This document shows positions 41,714 to 50,145 of a DNA stretch of 64,000 bases, in pieces (the first letter of the stretch is position 1; each line of letters opens with the position of its first letter). Origin of the DNA: a bacterium (GTDB taxonomy: Bacteria; Armatimonadota; UBA5829); the NCBI GenBank assembly GCA_021371935.1, contig JAJFVF010000013.1:248001-312000 (forward strand), read 5' to 3'. A model generated the notes under the pieces. It did no database searches and was not told the DNA's origin. It saw only the letters and a list, made by a program, of their open reading frames with translations. A program made the position numbers and the translations under genes.

Positions 41714-42075
41714 TTCTCACCTGCAATTTCGTTTTCCAACCTATCAAGCGGTGGAAGCAATTGAGAAATAGCTTTCTTGACGGATACAAAATCGTGTTCT
41801 ACCACATCCCAAACACGAGCAAGGTTTATGCCCTCATAGTCGTGAATCAGTATGTCACGCAACCCAGCCATCTTCCGCCATGGAATTTCTGGGTGTTGGT
41901 CTCTGATATCCTGCGTAATATGCTTTACAGCCTCGCCGATAATCTCCATATTCCTCATGACAGCATCCTGCACTATTTCCTGCCCGAAAAAGCTGTCCCG
42001 GCCTTGAGCTGTATATTTTTCTATTTTCTCGATCGATTCAAGGATATGAACAAGGTAAACGCGATAATCTTTCAT
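41710..42075 (-). CDS. hepT: HepT-like HEPN toxin (DUF86)
   Basis: A 121-residue HEPN ribonuclease. The R-x4-H-x-Y motif is RDILIHDY, with the preceding conserved ILESIEKIEKYT and NMEIIGEAVKHI helices. ATG at 42075 overlaps the mntA stop by 4 nt (ATGA), the usual arrangement of MntA-HepT pairs, in which the antitoxin modifies the toxin Tyr. Its stop codon overlaps the convergent dehydrogenase stop. Confidence 0.9.
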   Translation of the reverse strand: MKDYRVYLVHILESIEKIEKYTAQGRDSFFGQEIVQDAVMRNMEIIGEAVKHITQDIRDQHPEIPWRKMAGLRDILIHDYEGINLARVWDVVEHDFVSVKKAISQLLPPLDRLENEIAGEN

Positions 42076-42362
42076 ACCGGTTTTGCCTCCTTCAATATCC
42101 GTCTTCGAAGCAGCCAATATATACTGTCATCGGTCACCAGGTCCACTTTGCGACCAAGTAACTCCTGTAGATCTACAAGCAGTCCAGCTTGATCCAGCAG
42201 ATTACGTCCATTCTCCATGCTTACAAGGAAATCGATATCACTCGATGAAGTATCATCTCCTCTGACTGCAGAACCAAATACTCTCACATTGAATGCACCA
42301 TGAGAAGATGCTATCTTGAGTATGTCATCTCTTCGTTCTCTGACGATATCTATTGCACCCAT
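42072..42362 (-). CDS. mntA: MntA-like nucleotidyltransferase antitoxin
   Basis: A 96-residue minimal nucleotidyltransferase with GSAVRG-x7-SDIDFLV, complete in its catalytic acidic residues. It should AMPylate and so neutralise HepT. ATG at 42362 with AGGGAG 7 nt upstream. Confidence 0.9.
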   Translation of the reverse strand: MGAIDIVRERRDDILKIASSHGAFNVRVFGSAVRGDDTSSSDIDFLVSMENGRNLLDQAGLLVDLQELLGRKVDLVTDDSIYWLLRRRILKEAKPV

Positions 42363-42421
42363 ACCATATCTCCCTACTCTAGTAGTATAGCAGGCAGCCA
42401 AGAATGATACAAAGCATTAAT

Positions 42422-42703
42422 TTACCACAGAAAATGCTGCGCGAGCCACCACAAACAAAGGCTGATTAGCAGTGTAGGGAAGAGAAACCCAAGATCACGA
42501 AAGGCTCCTCGTCTGTCTTCTTTCTTCCCGAAAAACAGCAGGCACTCGGCGAGAATCAGCATGACCGACCCGACTGCGACCAGCAGCGGCGCAAGAGGGA
42601 CCAGTGACGGCAGGATATGGGCATTTCCCATCGCGATAAGCGCAATCCCACCTATCACTAAAACAAGCATGACACCTATTATAAGAACGTATGAGACTAT
42701 CAT
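42422..42703 (-). CDS. Small three-helix membrane protein, hypothetical
   Basis: A 93-residue protein with three hydrophobic segments (about residues 4-26, 35-58, 73-92) and a charged loop KKEDRRGAF between the second and third. No known family recognised. Its start is 3 nt from a heptamer repeat and shows no classical ribosome site. Confidence 0.55.
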   Translation of the reverse strand: MIVSYVLIIGVMLVLVIGGIALIAMGNAHILPSLVPLAPLLVAVGSVMLILAECLLFFGKKEDRRGAFRDLGFLFPTLLISLCLWWLAQHFLW

Positions 42704-42706
42704 AAT

Positions 42707-42748
42707 GTTGACGGTTGGCAGTTGACTGTTATCTGTTGCCAGTTACCT
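42707..42748. repeat. 7-bp tandem repeat (GTTNNCN family)
   Basis: Six units: GTTGACG, GTTGGCA, GTTGACT, GTTATCT, GTTGCCA, GTTACCT. Its end encodes the last residues (VTGNR) and stop of the Sua5-RfaE2 gene. Confidence 0.7.
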
Positions 42749-43865
42749 TTTCTATCAGATTTGTTGTCGAATGTCCATGAGAATCTGTGTCCGAATAAGG
42801 GATAACATGCACCACTCCTCCTATTTTGCGCATGACCTCGGCCTCAGGCAGATCCTCTGGTCTATAGTCACCGCCCTTGACGTGGATATCGGGCATGATG
42901 GCCATAATCAGCTCTATGGGAGTGTCCTCATCAAATATGGTCACGTAATCCACGCATTCGAGCGCAGCAAGCACCTCTGCCCTTTCAGACTGCGCCACCA
43001 CCGGCCTGCCTTCACCTTTGAGTCTGCGCACACTCCGATCTGAGTTTACTCCGACAACAAGGATGTCACCGAGCGCCCTGGCATCCTGCAAATATCTGAC
43101 ATGGCCGATGTGCAATATATCGAAGCAGCCGTTTGTGAAGACGACCTTCTTGCCCTCACTCTTCGCCTGCCCGACTATCTTTTTCAACTCTGAGCGCGAT
43201 TCCACCTTCCGCTCAGCAGCCCTGTGTATATTCTTTTCCATTATAACCTGCTCTATCTGCTCACGGTCAATAGTTCCGATACGTAGAATTTTAGGTGGAT
43301 CGACACTTATATCAACGACCGTGGACGCCACGCCGATCTCGCATTCACCCGCATCCAACACTATCGAGACCTTGTCGCCAATTTGATTAACAGCCTGTTC
43401 GGCAGTCTTTGGAGGCTCCTTGCCGGTCAGATTGGCGCTTGTTGCGACTATCGGCGAGTCAAGTTCCCTCAGCAGTGCTAGAGCCACAGGATGATCGGGA
43501 ACCCTCACACCGACACTATCCAGCCCCCCACTCACCAGGTCGGATACGGATTCATTTTTCTTTATCACTATCGTAAGCGGACCCGGCCAATATTTTTTCG
43601 CAAGACAAATAGCTTTCTGCGAGACATCAGAGGCAACCATACTCAGCTGCTCGACACCCGCAACCTGCACTGGAAGCGGATGCGATTCAGAGCGTCCCTT
43701 TGCCTGAAAAACCTTTCTTACAGCGTCCTCGTTGAGCGCATCGGCTGCAAGGCCGTAGACAGTCTCTGTCGGGAATATGACCAGTTCGCCGCGCCTTATT
43801 GCGTCCGCAGCCTCTTTTATTACCGCGATATCCGGATTTTTCGCATCAACATGTATGACTTTCAT
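42729..43865 (-). CDS. Sua5/YrdC - RfaE2-type adenylyltransferase fusion
   Basis: A 378-residue two-enzyme fusion. Residues about 1-208 are an L-threonylcarbamoyladenylate synthase (Sua5/YrdC) for t6A tRNA modification: IFPTETVYGLA, KGRSESHPL, SVGVRVPDHP, IVATSANLTG. Residues about 218-378 are an RfaE2/HldE-C-type nucleotidyltransferase: TNGCFDILHIGHVRYL, VGVNSDRSVR, IHVKGGDY, ending GHSTTNLIEKV, the ADP-glyceromanno-heptose type. The ATG overlaps the prmC stop (ATGA). Sua5 next to prmC and prfA is common, but attachment to a heptose/sugar enzyme is unusual. The heptose assignment is from family similarity, not from other heptose genes here. Confidence 0.9.
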   Translation of the reverse strand: MKVIHVDAKNPDIAVIKEAADAIRRGELVIFPTETVYGLAADALNEDAVRKVFQAKGRSESHPLPVQVAGVEQLSMVASDVSQKAICLAKKYWPGPLTIVIKKNESVSDLVSGGLDSVGVRVPDHPVALALLRELDSPIVATSANLTGKEPPKTAEQAVNQIGDKVSIVLDAGECEIGVASTVVDISVDPPKILRIGTIDREQIEQVIMEKNIHRAAERKVESRSELKKIVGQAKSEGKKVVFTNGCFDILHIGHVRYLQDARALGDILVVGVNSDRSVRRLKGEGRPVVAQSERAEVLAALECVDYVTIFDEDTPIELIMAIMPDIHVKGGDYRPEDLPEAEVMRKIGGVVHVIPYSDTDSHGHSTTNLIEKVTGNR

Positions 43866-44794
43866 TTCTTCGCAATTACCACCCTGTCGACACCAGCAAG
43901 GTCTTTGAAAATAGCAGTCTTACGATATCCCGCAGATATCGCAATCCCCTTAACTGCCGACGCCTCACCCATACCTACTTCCACAGCAATAAAGCCATTT
44001 TCTCTCAAAAGACCAATTGCATCGGGAAATATGGACCGATACGCGTCCAAGCCGTCCACACCGCCGTCGAGAGCACTCCTCGGCTCATATACGGCTATTT
44101 CCGGCTCCAGCGTTTCAATATCGACACTGGGTATATACGGCGGGTTGGAGACAATCGCATCGAACTCAACGCCGAGACTTTTCAGCGGTTCCAGAAAATC
44201 GCCTTCGACCAAATGGACTCTCTCCGTCAATTGATGATTCTCTATATTGTGCCTAGCCACCTTCAGAGCATCCGGTGAAATCTCAGTGGCGTATATAATT
44301 GCATTTGGAATATTTGCAGCTATCGCGACGGATATAGCTCCACTGCCCGTGCCCACATCGGCGATTAATGGTTTGATGGTCTGTGATGGTTTGAGGCGCT
44401 TTATGCACTCCTCGACCAGCAGCTCAGTTTCCGGCCTCGGGATCAGCACTCCGGGAGAAACTTCAATATCCAGACCATAAAATTCTTTATTGCCGAGGAT
44501 ATAAGCAAGAGGATATCGTGAGGCGCGCTTTTCAAGTAGTCGATAGAAAGTTTGCTGCTCATAATCAGAGAGTTTGCGTTCGGGATGAGCAATTATATCC
44601 AGCTTGGCACAGCCCAAAACCTTTGTCATAAGAAGCTGCGCATCAAGAAGAGGAGTATCTATTCCTGCTTGTGCCAGATGCTCGGCAGAGTAATTTAGGA
44701 TATTACGGATTGACGAAAGAGCGCCCTCACCCCAACCCTCTCCCCCGGGAGAGGGAGCGGCCCCGCTGTCTACTTTACGCTTCGTGCTCCCCAC
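43862..44794 (-). CDS. prmC: Peptide chain release factor glutamine methyltransferase PrmC
   Basis: A 310-residue SAM-dependent methyltransferase that methylates the GGQ glutamine of release factors. Seen: N-terminal helical domain (about 30-100), the SAM loop VADVGTGSGAISVA and catalytic SNPPYIPS. The family body begins near residue 28 (SIRNILNYSAEHL). Residues 1-27 are encoded by a 7-bp repeat plus the palindrome CCCTCTCCC/GGGAGAGGG (44736-44755), giving GAAPSPGGEGWGEGAL. No other in-frame ATG, GTG or TTG lies between, so the repeat apparently supplied the start. Between prfA and the Sua5 fusion, as usual. Confidence 0.93.
   Translation of the reverse strand: MGSTKRKVDSGAAPSPGGEGWGEGALSSIRNILNYSAEHLAQAGIDTPLLDAQLLMTKVLGCAKLDIIAHPERKLSDYEQQTFYRLLEKRASRYPLAYILGNKEFYGLDIEVSPGVLIPRPETELLVEECIKRLKPSQTIKPLIADVGTGSGAISVAIAANIPNAIIYATEISPDALKVARHNIENHQLTERVHLVEGDFLEPLKSLGVEFDAIVSNPPYIPSVDIETLEPEIAVYEPRSALDGGVDGLDAYRSIFPDAIGLLRENGFIAVEVGMGEASAVKGIAISAGYRKTAIFKDLAGVDRVVIAKK
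44724..44757. repeat. Palindromic repeat inside the 5' end of prmC
   Basis: CCCTCACCCCAACCC followed by CTCTCCC CC GGGAGAG, a common bacterial intergenic palindrome, here in frame within coding sequence. Confidence 0.6.
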
Positions 44795-44815
44795 TATTCA
44801 CTCTCAACTCTCCAC
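44788..44815 (-). repeat. 7-bp tandem repeat (GTGGAGA family)
   Basis: On the minus strand: GTGGAGA, GTTGAGA, GTGAATA, GTGGGGA. The GTG of the last unit is the prmC start codon. Same family as 21416-21443 and 57832-57866. Confidence 0.7.
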
Positions 44816-45883
44816 TCAGCTAACGGACTGCAGCTTGTCGGCCTGGTCGACTGCAATCAGGCGGTCGATCATATCGTCTATCTCGCCATCCATGAATGCA
44901 GGCAAGTTATAGATCGTATAATCGATCCGGTGGTCGGTGATGCGGTTTTGAGGATAGTTATATGTGCGGCTCTTCTCGCTCCTGTCGCCGGAACGCACCA
45001 TCAGCCGCCTCGCCGAATCTATTTCCTCACGCTGAGCCTGCTGTTCCATATCGAGCAGCTTGGCGCGCAATATCGACATGGCGCGCAGCCTGTTCTGAAG
45101 CTGTGAGCGCTCGTCCTGACACGTCACGACTATGCCCGTCGGCTTATGCGTAATGCGGATAGCCGTCTCGTTTTTCTGAACGTTCTGGCCGCCTGCGCCA
45201 GCGGAGCGATAGGTATCTATCTCAAGGTCATCGTCGTTGACCTGAACATCGATATCTTCCGCCTCGGGAAGGACACTCACGGTTGCGGCAGATGTATGTA
45301 TGCGCCCGCTGGATTCGGTGGCTGGGACTCTCTGCACGCGGTGCACCCCCCCCTCGAACTTGAGCCTGCTGTAAGCGCCTTTGCCTTTTATTTCGAGCGT
45401 TGCCTGACGATATCCGCCGATGCCGGTGTCCTCAGCGCTCATCAGCTCTGCTTTCCAGCCCTGACGCTCAGCATAGCGTGTATACATTCTCAGCAGATCA
45501 CCGGCAAATAAGGCCGCCTCTTCACCGCCTGTCCCCGCACGAATTTCGACTATTACGTCCTTGTCATCATTAGGGTCCTTCGGCAGGAGCATGAGGCGAA
45601 GTTCCTGTTCGATTGACTCGTTTTTCTCCTTAAGCTCATCAAGCTCTATCTGTGCAAGCTCATGAAGCTCGGGGTCGAGTTTTTCGTGAAGCATTTCTTC
45701 GGTGTTGGTAAGCTGATTTTGAATATGCTTATACTCGCGCCACTTGGCCACTATTTCGGCCAGATCCGCATGAGCTTTCGCCACCTGTTGATATTCCTTC
45801 AAATCCCGAACAATCTCGGGGTCCGCCAGGCGCTCCTCAAGAGCATTATATCTTTCTTCTACATCAGCTAGTTTCTCGAACAA
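44816..45883 (-). CDS. prfA: Peptide chain release factor 1
   Basis: A 355-residue release factor for UAA/UAG. Seen: the codon-reading PAT tripeptide in [15 protein letters not shown] and the catalytic GGQ in [13 protein letters not shown]. The Asn-Val-Gln after GGQ differs from the common HVN but is within family variation. TTG start at 45883 with GAGG upstream; the gene overlaps DUF1385 by 20 nt. Confidence 0.96.
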   Translation of the reverse strand: MFEKLADVEERYNALEERLADPEIVRDLKEYQQVAKAHADLAEIVAKWREYKHIQNQLTNTEEMLHEKLDPELHELAQIELDELKEKNESIEQELRLMLLPKDPNDDKDVIVEIRAGTGGEEAALFAGDLLRMYTRYAERQGWKAELMSAEDTGIGGYRQATLEIKGKGAYSRLKFEGGVHRVQRVPATESSGRIHTSAATVSVLPEAEDIDVQVNDDDLEIDTYRSAGAGGQNVQKNETAIRITHKPTGIVVTCQDERSQLQNRLRAMSILRAKLLDMEQQAQREEIDSARRLMVRSGDRSEKSRTYNYPQNRITDHRIDYTIYNLPAFMDGEIDDMIDRLIAVDQADKLQSVS

Positions 45884-46982
45884 CTTCAGCTTCCTCTTCT
45901 TTGCGTGCAGCTTCTTTTTCGAACACGCTCTCCAGCGACTTTATCGCCACTTCAATCATATCCGGCTCCGGCTCACGAGTTGTGATTCCCTGCATAATCA
46001 GGCCGGGGAATATGAGTATTTTTGTAAAGAATGAATCCTTGTGATTGCCGGCAAACTTGACCCCGACCTCATACGCAATTCCAGCCACAAAAGGCAGCAG
46101 CGCAATATGGTATGCCCATCGTATGAATGTGCTGAATACACTGTGCTCGGTCAGGCTGCCATATGGAAGCTGGTCCGCGATGAGCGCATATACGATGATG
46201 TTTACGATCAGCACAACAAATATAAAGCTTGTCCCGCACCGCACATGGACCTTGCTGTATTGCTTTACGTTATCTACAGTAAGCTCCACGCCGGACTCGT
46301 ATGCATTTATCGTCTTATGCTCGGCTCCGTGATATTGAAACACGCGCCGGATATCTTTCATAAACGAGATTGCAAAGACATATCCGATAAATATGACGAT
46401 CTTCACCATGCCTTCAATGGCCGTTAGTTCCCAGCGGACATGGATATGCGAGTTCAACTGTCTTGTAAGCAGAATCGGTATGTATACAAAGATAGCGAGC
46501 CCAACAGCAAGCCCCAGAAACATCATAGCACTGAGTGCGATGTCGTTGATACTGCCGCCTTTTTTCTCGACTTCTTCCAGTTCGGCCTCGGCGCGCTCCA
46601 ACGCTTTTTCCTGCTTGCCCGATTTATGTCCTGCCGCTGCATCCGCCTCGGCGGCGTCTTTCATAGCGATGTCGGCTGAAAACATCAGAGCTTTCATACC
46701 CAGGACCATGGAGTCTATCAGCGCAAGCGTGCCGCGAAGGAATGGTTTGTTGAGCCATTTGAGACGCCCGATAAAGCCTTCAACAACTTCCTTGCGCGTG
46801 ACTATCTCGCCGTCGGCTTTTCGCACAGCGACGCCATAATCCTTCGGCCCACGCATCATCACGCCCTCAATAACAGCCTGGCCGCCGTAGTGGAAATCCT
46901 TTTTCTCATTATCTGCCAAAGCCGCACCTGCCTCCCGGACAAAAGCAAAGGAAGCGCCCAACGCCCGAATCACAGCCGTCAA
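45864..46982 (-). CDS. yqhQ: DUF1385 family membrane protein (YqhQ-like)
   Basis: A 372-residue protein with the family's opening [15 protein letters not shown] (about residues 32-46) and [13 protein letters not shown]. Four to five hydrophobic segments lie at about 90-110, 150-175, 190-215, 255-280 and 290-315. Function unknown; the conserved AEHK and Gly motifs suggest an enzyme. The rpmE-DUF1385-prfA-prmC order is widespread. The TTG at 46982 is the likely start. Confidence 0.88.
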   Translation of the reverse strand: MTAVIRALGASFAFVREAGAALADNEKKDFHYGGQAVIEGVMMRGPKDYGVAVRKADGEIVTRKEVVEGFIGRLKWLNKPFLRGTLALIDSMVLGMKALMFSADIAMKDAAEADAAAGHKSGKQEKALERAEAELEEVEKKGGSINDIALSAMMFLGLAVGLAIFVYIPILLTRQLNSHIHVRWELTAIEGMVKIVIFIGYVFAISFMKDIRRVFQYHGAEHKTINAYESGVELTVDNVKQYSKVHVRCGTSFIFVVLIVNIIVYALIADQLPYGSLTEHSVFSTFIRWAYHIALLPFVAGIAYEVGVKFAGNHKDSFFTKILIFPGLIMQGITTREPEPDMIEVAIKSLESVFEKEAARKEEEAEVVRETS

Positions 46983-47017
46983 GATCGCTTCCCATTACTG
47001 ATTCAGTCTGTATAAAG

Positions 47018-47236
47018 CTACTGCTCTTCTGCCTTCTTGTTCATGCCGTACTTTGCGAGGAACTTCTCAACGCGGCCTTCAGTGTCCACGATCTTCTGTT
47101 TGCCGGTAAAGAATGGATGGCATGCGGAGCAAATTTCTACCCTGATCTCGTCCGCCGTCGATCTGGTCTCAAACGTATTTCCACAAGCGCATGTAACCTG
47201 CGTCTTTTGGTATTTCGGATGGATTCCCGCTTTCAT
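47018..47236 (-). CDS. rpmE: Ribosomal protein L31, zinc-binding type
   Basis: A 72-residue 50S protein with the CACG...CSAC zinc pattern (C16-x-C18 ... C37-x2-C40) and [20 protein letters not shown]. It is first gene of the translation cluster. AAGGTG precedes the ATG. Confidence 0.95.
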   Translation of the reverse strand: MKAGIHPKYQKTQVTCACGNTFETRSTADEIRVEICSACHPFFTGKQKIVDTEGRVEKFLAKYGMNKKAEEQ

Positions 47237-47538
47237 TGTGTCACCTTTCGGATAATGCTTTCTCGTTCAAATCCTATTTTACAAGTGGATTATACCATAA
47301 TCGCCGTCGCACTGACAAGAGCGGATAGATACTGTTTTGTTCAGTCTATTCGGTGCTCAGTTCTCGAATCTCAATGCCTTTGCAGACACCCATGGCGCAC
47401 ATCATGCGCGAGGGGTGATATCAAACACAAGCTGCTGGATGCAGGATCGCCATGCGCCGTTCCACAGATTTGTCTGGTAGAATTACCAGGTTTTCATTCG
47501 CATAACGCTCCTGTAGGTGAAATGCATGCAAACACCTG

Positions 47539-47567
47539 TTGACAAATTCACTAGGCGAGCGTACATA
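47539..47567 (+). promoter_or_regulatory. Sigma-70-type promoter of the SUMF1-like gene
   Basis: TTGACA (47539-47544), 17-bp spacer, TACATA (47562-47567). The rest of the 415-bp gap 47237-47651 shows no gene. Confidence 0.6.
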
Positions 47568-47651
47568 ATATCTATGGGTATTTTTTGACTCACACCAAAG
47601 CGGAGCACTAGACGCCGCAAGGGACACAACACGACACATTGGAGGAGAGGA

Positions 47652-48656
47652 ATGAAAAAGCTGTTTGCTGTAACAGCGGCGCTTGCGCTGCTGGGTCTGA
47701 GCATGGCCACTCAGGCCACCATCACCATTGACACAGTCACCGTCGGCGATCCGGGGAACACCGCCGACACAACAGGTTACGGCTCCGTCGCCTACACATA
47801 CAACATCGGCAAGTATGAAGTCACCGCCGGACAGTACTGCGCGTTTCTAAACGCCGTTGCGACGACCGATACCTACGAGCTTTACAACACGAACATGGAT
47901 ACAGCGTTCAGCTCATGGGGCTGCGGCATCAAACGCACCGGAACAGCCGGGAACTACAGCTACAGCGTGGCATCCGACTGGGCCAACCGCCCGGTAAACT
48001 ATGTGAGTTTCTGGGACTCCTGCCGTTTCGCTAATTGGCTTGGTAACGGCCAGAAGAGCGGTGCTCAGGACGCGACTACCACTGAGCGCGGCGCATATAC
48101 CCTTGACGGCTACACTGGAATTGATGGCCGCACGATCCAGAGAAACGCGGGATGGCAATGGGCGGTCACAAGCGAGGATGAGTGGTATAAGGCTGCTTAC
48201 TACAAGGGTGGCGGGACGAATGCCGGTTACTGGCTGTATCCTACCCAGAGCGACAGCGCTCCCTCCAATCAGCTCGTAAACCCGACCGACCCGGGCAATA
48301 ACGCCACATACTACAATAACGGCTACACCATCGGCAGCCCTTACTATCGAACCGAGGTTGGCGCTCACGAGAACTCCGACAGCGCCTACGGCACATTCGA
48401 CCAGGGCGGCAACGTTTGGGAATGGAACGAAGCGATTCCTTACATCAGTGGGAATTACGCTTCCCGCGGCATGCGTGGTGGTTCGTTCGTCTACAACGAC
48501 AACTCCCTGCAGTCGTCGGACCGCAACCGCTACAACCCGAATTACGGGGACACCTACATCGGGTTCCGAGTCTCCCAAGTTCCTGAGCCATCATCGATTA
48601 TCTCCTTGCTTGGTGGTTTGACAGGACTTATCGGGCTGAGACGGCGTAAGCCATAG
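47652..48656 (+). CDS. Exported SUMF1/formylglycine-enzyme-fold protein with PEP-CTERM tail
   Basis: A 334-residue secreted protein. Residues 1-22 are a signal peptide. The body is a SUMF1-like (sulfatase-modifying factor fold) domain: YNIGKYEVTAGQYCAFLNAV, PVNYVSFWDSCRFANWL, TSEDEWYKAAYYKGG, GNVWEWNEA and MRGGSF. The two active-site Cys of true formylglycine enzymes are not obvious, so this is probably a binding or structural relative. The tail VPEPSSIISLLGG ... RRRKP is a PEP-CTERM sorting signal. GGAGGAGAGG precedes the ATG. Higher GC than neighbours. Confidence 0.85.
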   Translation: MKKLFAVTAALALLGLSMATQATITIDTVTVGDPGNTADTTGYGSVAYTYNIGKYEVTAGQYCAFLNAVATTDTYELYNTNMDTAFSSWGCGIKRTGTAGNYSYSVASDWANRPVNYVSFWDSCRFANWLGNGQKSGAQDATTTERGAYTLDGYTGIDGRTIQRNAGWQWAVTSEDEWYKAAYYKGGGTNAGYWLYPTQSDSAPSNQLVNPTDPGNNATYYNNGYTIGSPYYRTEVGAHENSDSAYGTFDQGGNVWEWNEAIPYISGNYASRGMRGGSFVYNDNSLQSSDRNRYNPNYGDTYIGFRVSQVPEPSSIISLLGGLTGLIGLRRRKP

Positions 48657-48671
48657 CCCTTTATGCTTTCT

Positions 48672-48704
48672 GCCCGCCGTAGCGAAAGCACAGGCGGGCT
48701 TCTT
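48672..48704 (+). terminator. Terminator of the SUMF1-like gene
   Basis: Seven-bp stem GCCCGCC/GGCGGGC (48672-48678 with 48693-48699) followed by TTCTT. Confidence 0.7.
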
Positions 48705-48772
48705 AGTGTACGACACACACCCAATACAGTTACTGTTCATTTCCGCGATTATCCACTTCTGGAAATGCAAAA

Positions 48773-49456
48773 TTAAAGCGCGACGAACGAGCGCATTTTC
48801 TCCCACTTCTTTGGACCTATGCCCTTAACATCCAGAAGCTGCTCTGGAGACTTGAAGCTGCCTATCTGTGTCCTGTAATCAAGAATCTTCTGAGCAGTCG
48901 CTGGACCGACTCCGGGCAGTCTCTGAAGCTCATCGCCTGTTGCCGAGTTGATGTGCACAACTCCCTCGCCGGGTCTTGAGAGCTTATCGCTGCCGGATGT
49001 ATAGCTTGAGTTTTTGACCACGACTGCGCTAGCGGTCTTCTGCATGCCTATTGGTGAAGCTGAAGATTGACCGACAGCCGGAACTACTATCTTTGAAGCA
49101 TCCTCAATCCTGGCTGCAAGATTGAGCGATTGAGTGTCAGCATTATCTTTCGCGCCGCCTGCTGCTTTTATGGCCTCGTATACGCGGCTGCCGTATGGAA
49201 GCGAATAGACTCCAGGCGCTTTCACACATCCCGCCACTTGAAAGATAACCTTGCGATTTGAGTTGTAGTTGGAGTAGGTCGAATCACTATCCTCCGCAAC
49301 TACTTTCGCTGAACCACTATTGCCGGACTCCGTAATCACAACGTCGTCAGAACGGCTCGAAACTCCGCGAAAGTTGGATACAGACAGACCTATGGCAGCA
49401 ATGCCTGCAATTGCGAGCAGAGTAATCTTCTGATTTTTCGTAAAGTCAAGCCCCAA
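48773..49456 (-). CDS. comEA: ComEA-like DNA-binding protein (SLBB + helix-hairpin-helix)
   Basis: A 227-residue membrane-anchored protein for DNA binding in competence. One N-terminal membrane segment (about 10-28), an SLBB domain (VAGCVKAPGVYSLPYGSRV), and two C-terminal helix-hairpin-helix motifs (LQRLPGVGPATAQKIL, LLDVKGIGPKKWEKM). TTG start at 49456. comEC is not adjacent, so natural transformation cannot be concluded from this gene alone. Confidence 0.9.
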   Translation of the reverse strand: MGLDFTKNQKITLLAIAGIAAIGLSVSNFRGVSSRSDDVVITESGNSGSAKVVAEDSDSTYSNYNSNRKVIFQVAGCVKAPGVYSLPYGSRVYEAIKAAGGAKDNADTQSLNLAARIEDASKIVVPAVGQSSASPIGMQKTASAVVVKNSSYTSGSDKLSRPGEGVVHINSATGDELQRLPGVGPATAQKILDYRTQIGSFKSPEQLLDVKGIGPKKWEKMRSFVAL

Positions 49457-49505
49457 TTACATCACCACCCCACAACTCAGGCTTGAGGTATCAGAGTATG
49501 ATCGG

Positions 49506-50096
49506 CTAGAGCGTTCCCTTGGTCGATGGTATACCGGTTACGCGGTCATCAGCCGAGATGGCCTCGCGCAGAGCACGAGCGAACGACTTGAATGCGGCCT
49601 CGACAATGTGATGTGCGTTCGAGCCGTCAAGCTGGCGAATGTGTGCGTTGATACCGGCGTTATTGACCAGAGCCTTGAAGAACTCAGGTGTCAGCTCGGA
49701 GTCGAATGCGCCAATCATCTCTTTCTTTATCGCAAGACCATATACAAGCCCGCAGCGCCCGCTCAGGTCCAGAGCAGTCATAACAAGAGCATCATCCATC
49801 GGCACGACGGACGAACCATAGCGTACAATGCCCGCTTTATCGCCGACTGCACGCGCAATGGCCTTGCCTATCGCTATGCCGACGTCCTCGACTGTGTGAT
49901 GCGCATCCACATCCAGGTCACCCTTGCATTTTATGATCATGTCGCAGAGGCTGTGCTTGGCCAGATGCGTAAGCATATGATCGAAAAAGCCGATCCCGGT
50001 ATCGATCGTGCTCTCACCAGTGCCGTCCAAGTTGACCGAGACGCTTATCTGTGTCTCTTTTGTTTTTCTTTCTATGTCAGCTTTTCTATCGCTCAT
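49506..50096 (-). CDS. hisB: Imidazoleglycerol-phosphate dehydratase
   Basis: A 196-residue enzyme of histidine synthesis (monofunctional HisB). Duplicated metal-binding motifs DAHHTVEDVGI and NAHHIVEAAFK are present, plus GFFDHMLTHLAKH. The start is the ATG at 50096, with GGAGG 7 nt upstream. Follows hisD on the same strand after 49 bp. Confidence 0.96.
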   Translation of the reverse strand: MSDRKADIERKTKETQISVSVNLDGTGESTIDTGIGFFDHMLTHLAKHSLCDMIIKCKGDLDVDAHHTVEDVGIAIGKAIARAVGDKAGIVRYGSSVVPMDDALVMTALDLSGRCGLVYGLAIKKEMIGAFDSELTPEFFKALVNNAGINAHIRQLDGSNAHHIVEAAFKSFARALREAISADDRVTGIPSTKGTL

Positions 50097-50145
50097 AAAG
50101 AAGCCTCCAACACCAATACTCAATATAAAATCCTAAATCTAAAAT

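Noticed and set aside
44724-44757. CRISPR-like repeat
   Set aside because: A single palindrome without spacers or repeated units; no cas genes in the window.
47237-47651. Coding frames in the rpmE-SUMF1 gap
   Set aside because: Frames of up to about 140 codons exist but lack ribosome sites and recognisable motifs, and one overlaps the start of the SUMF1-like gene.
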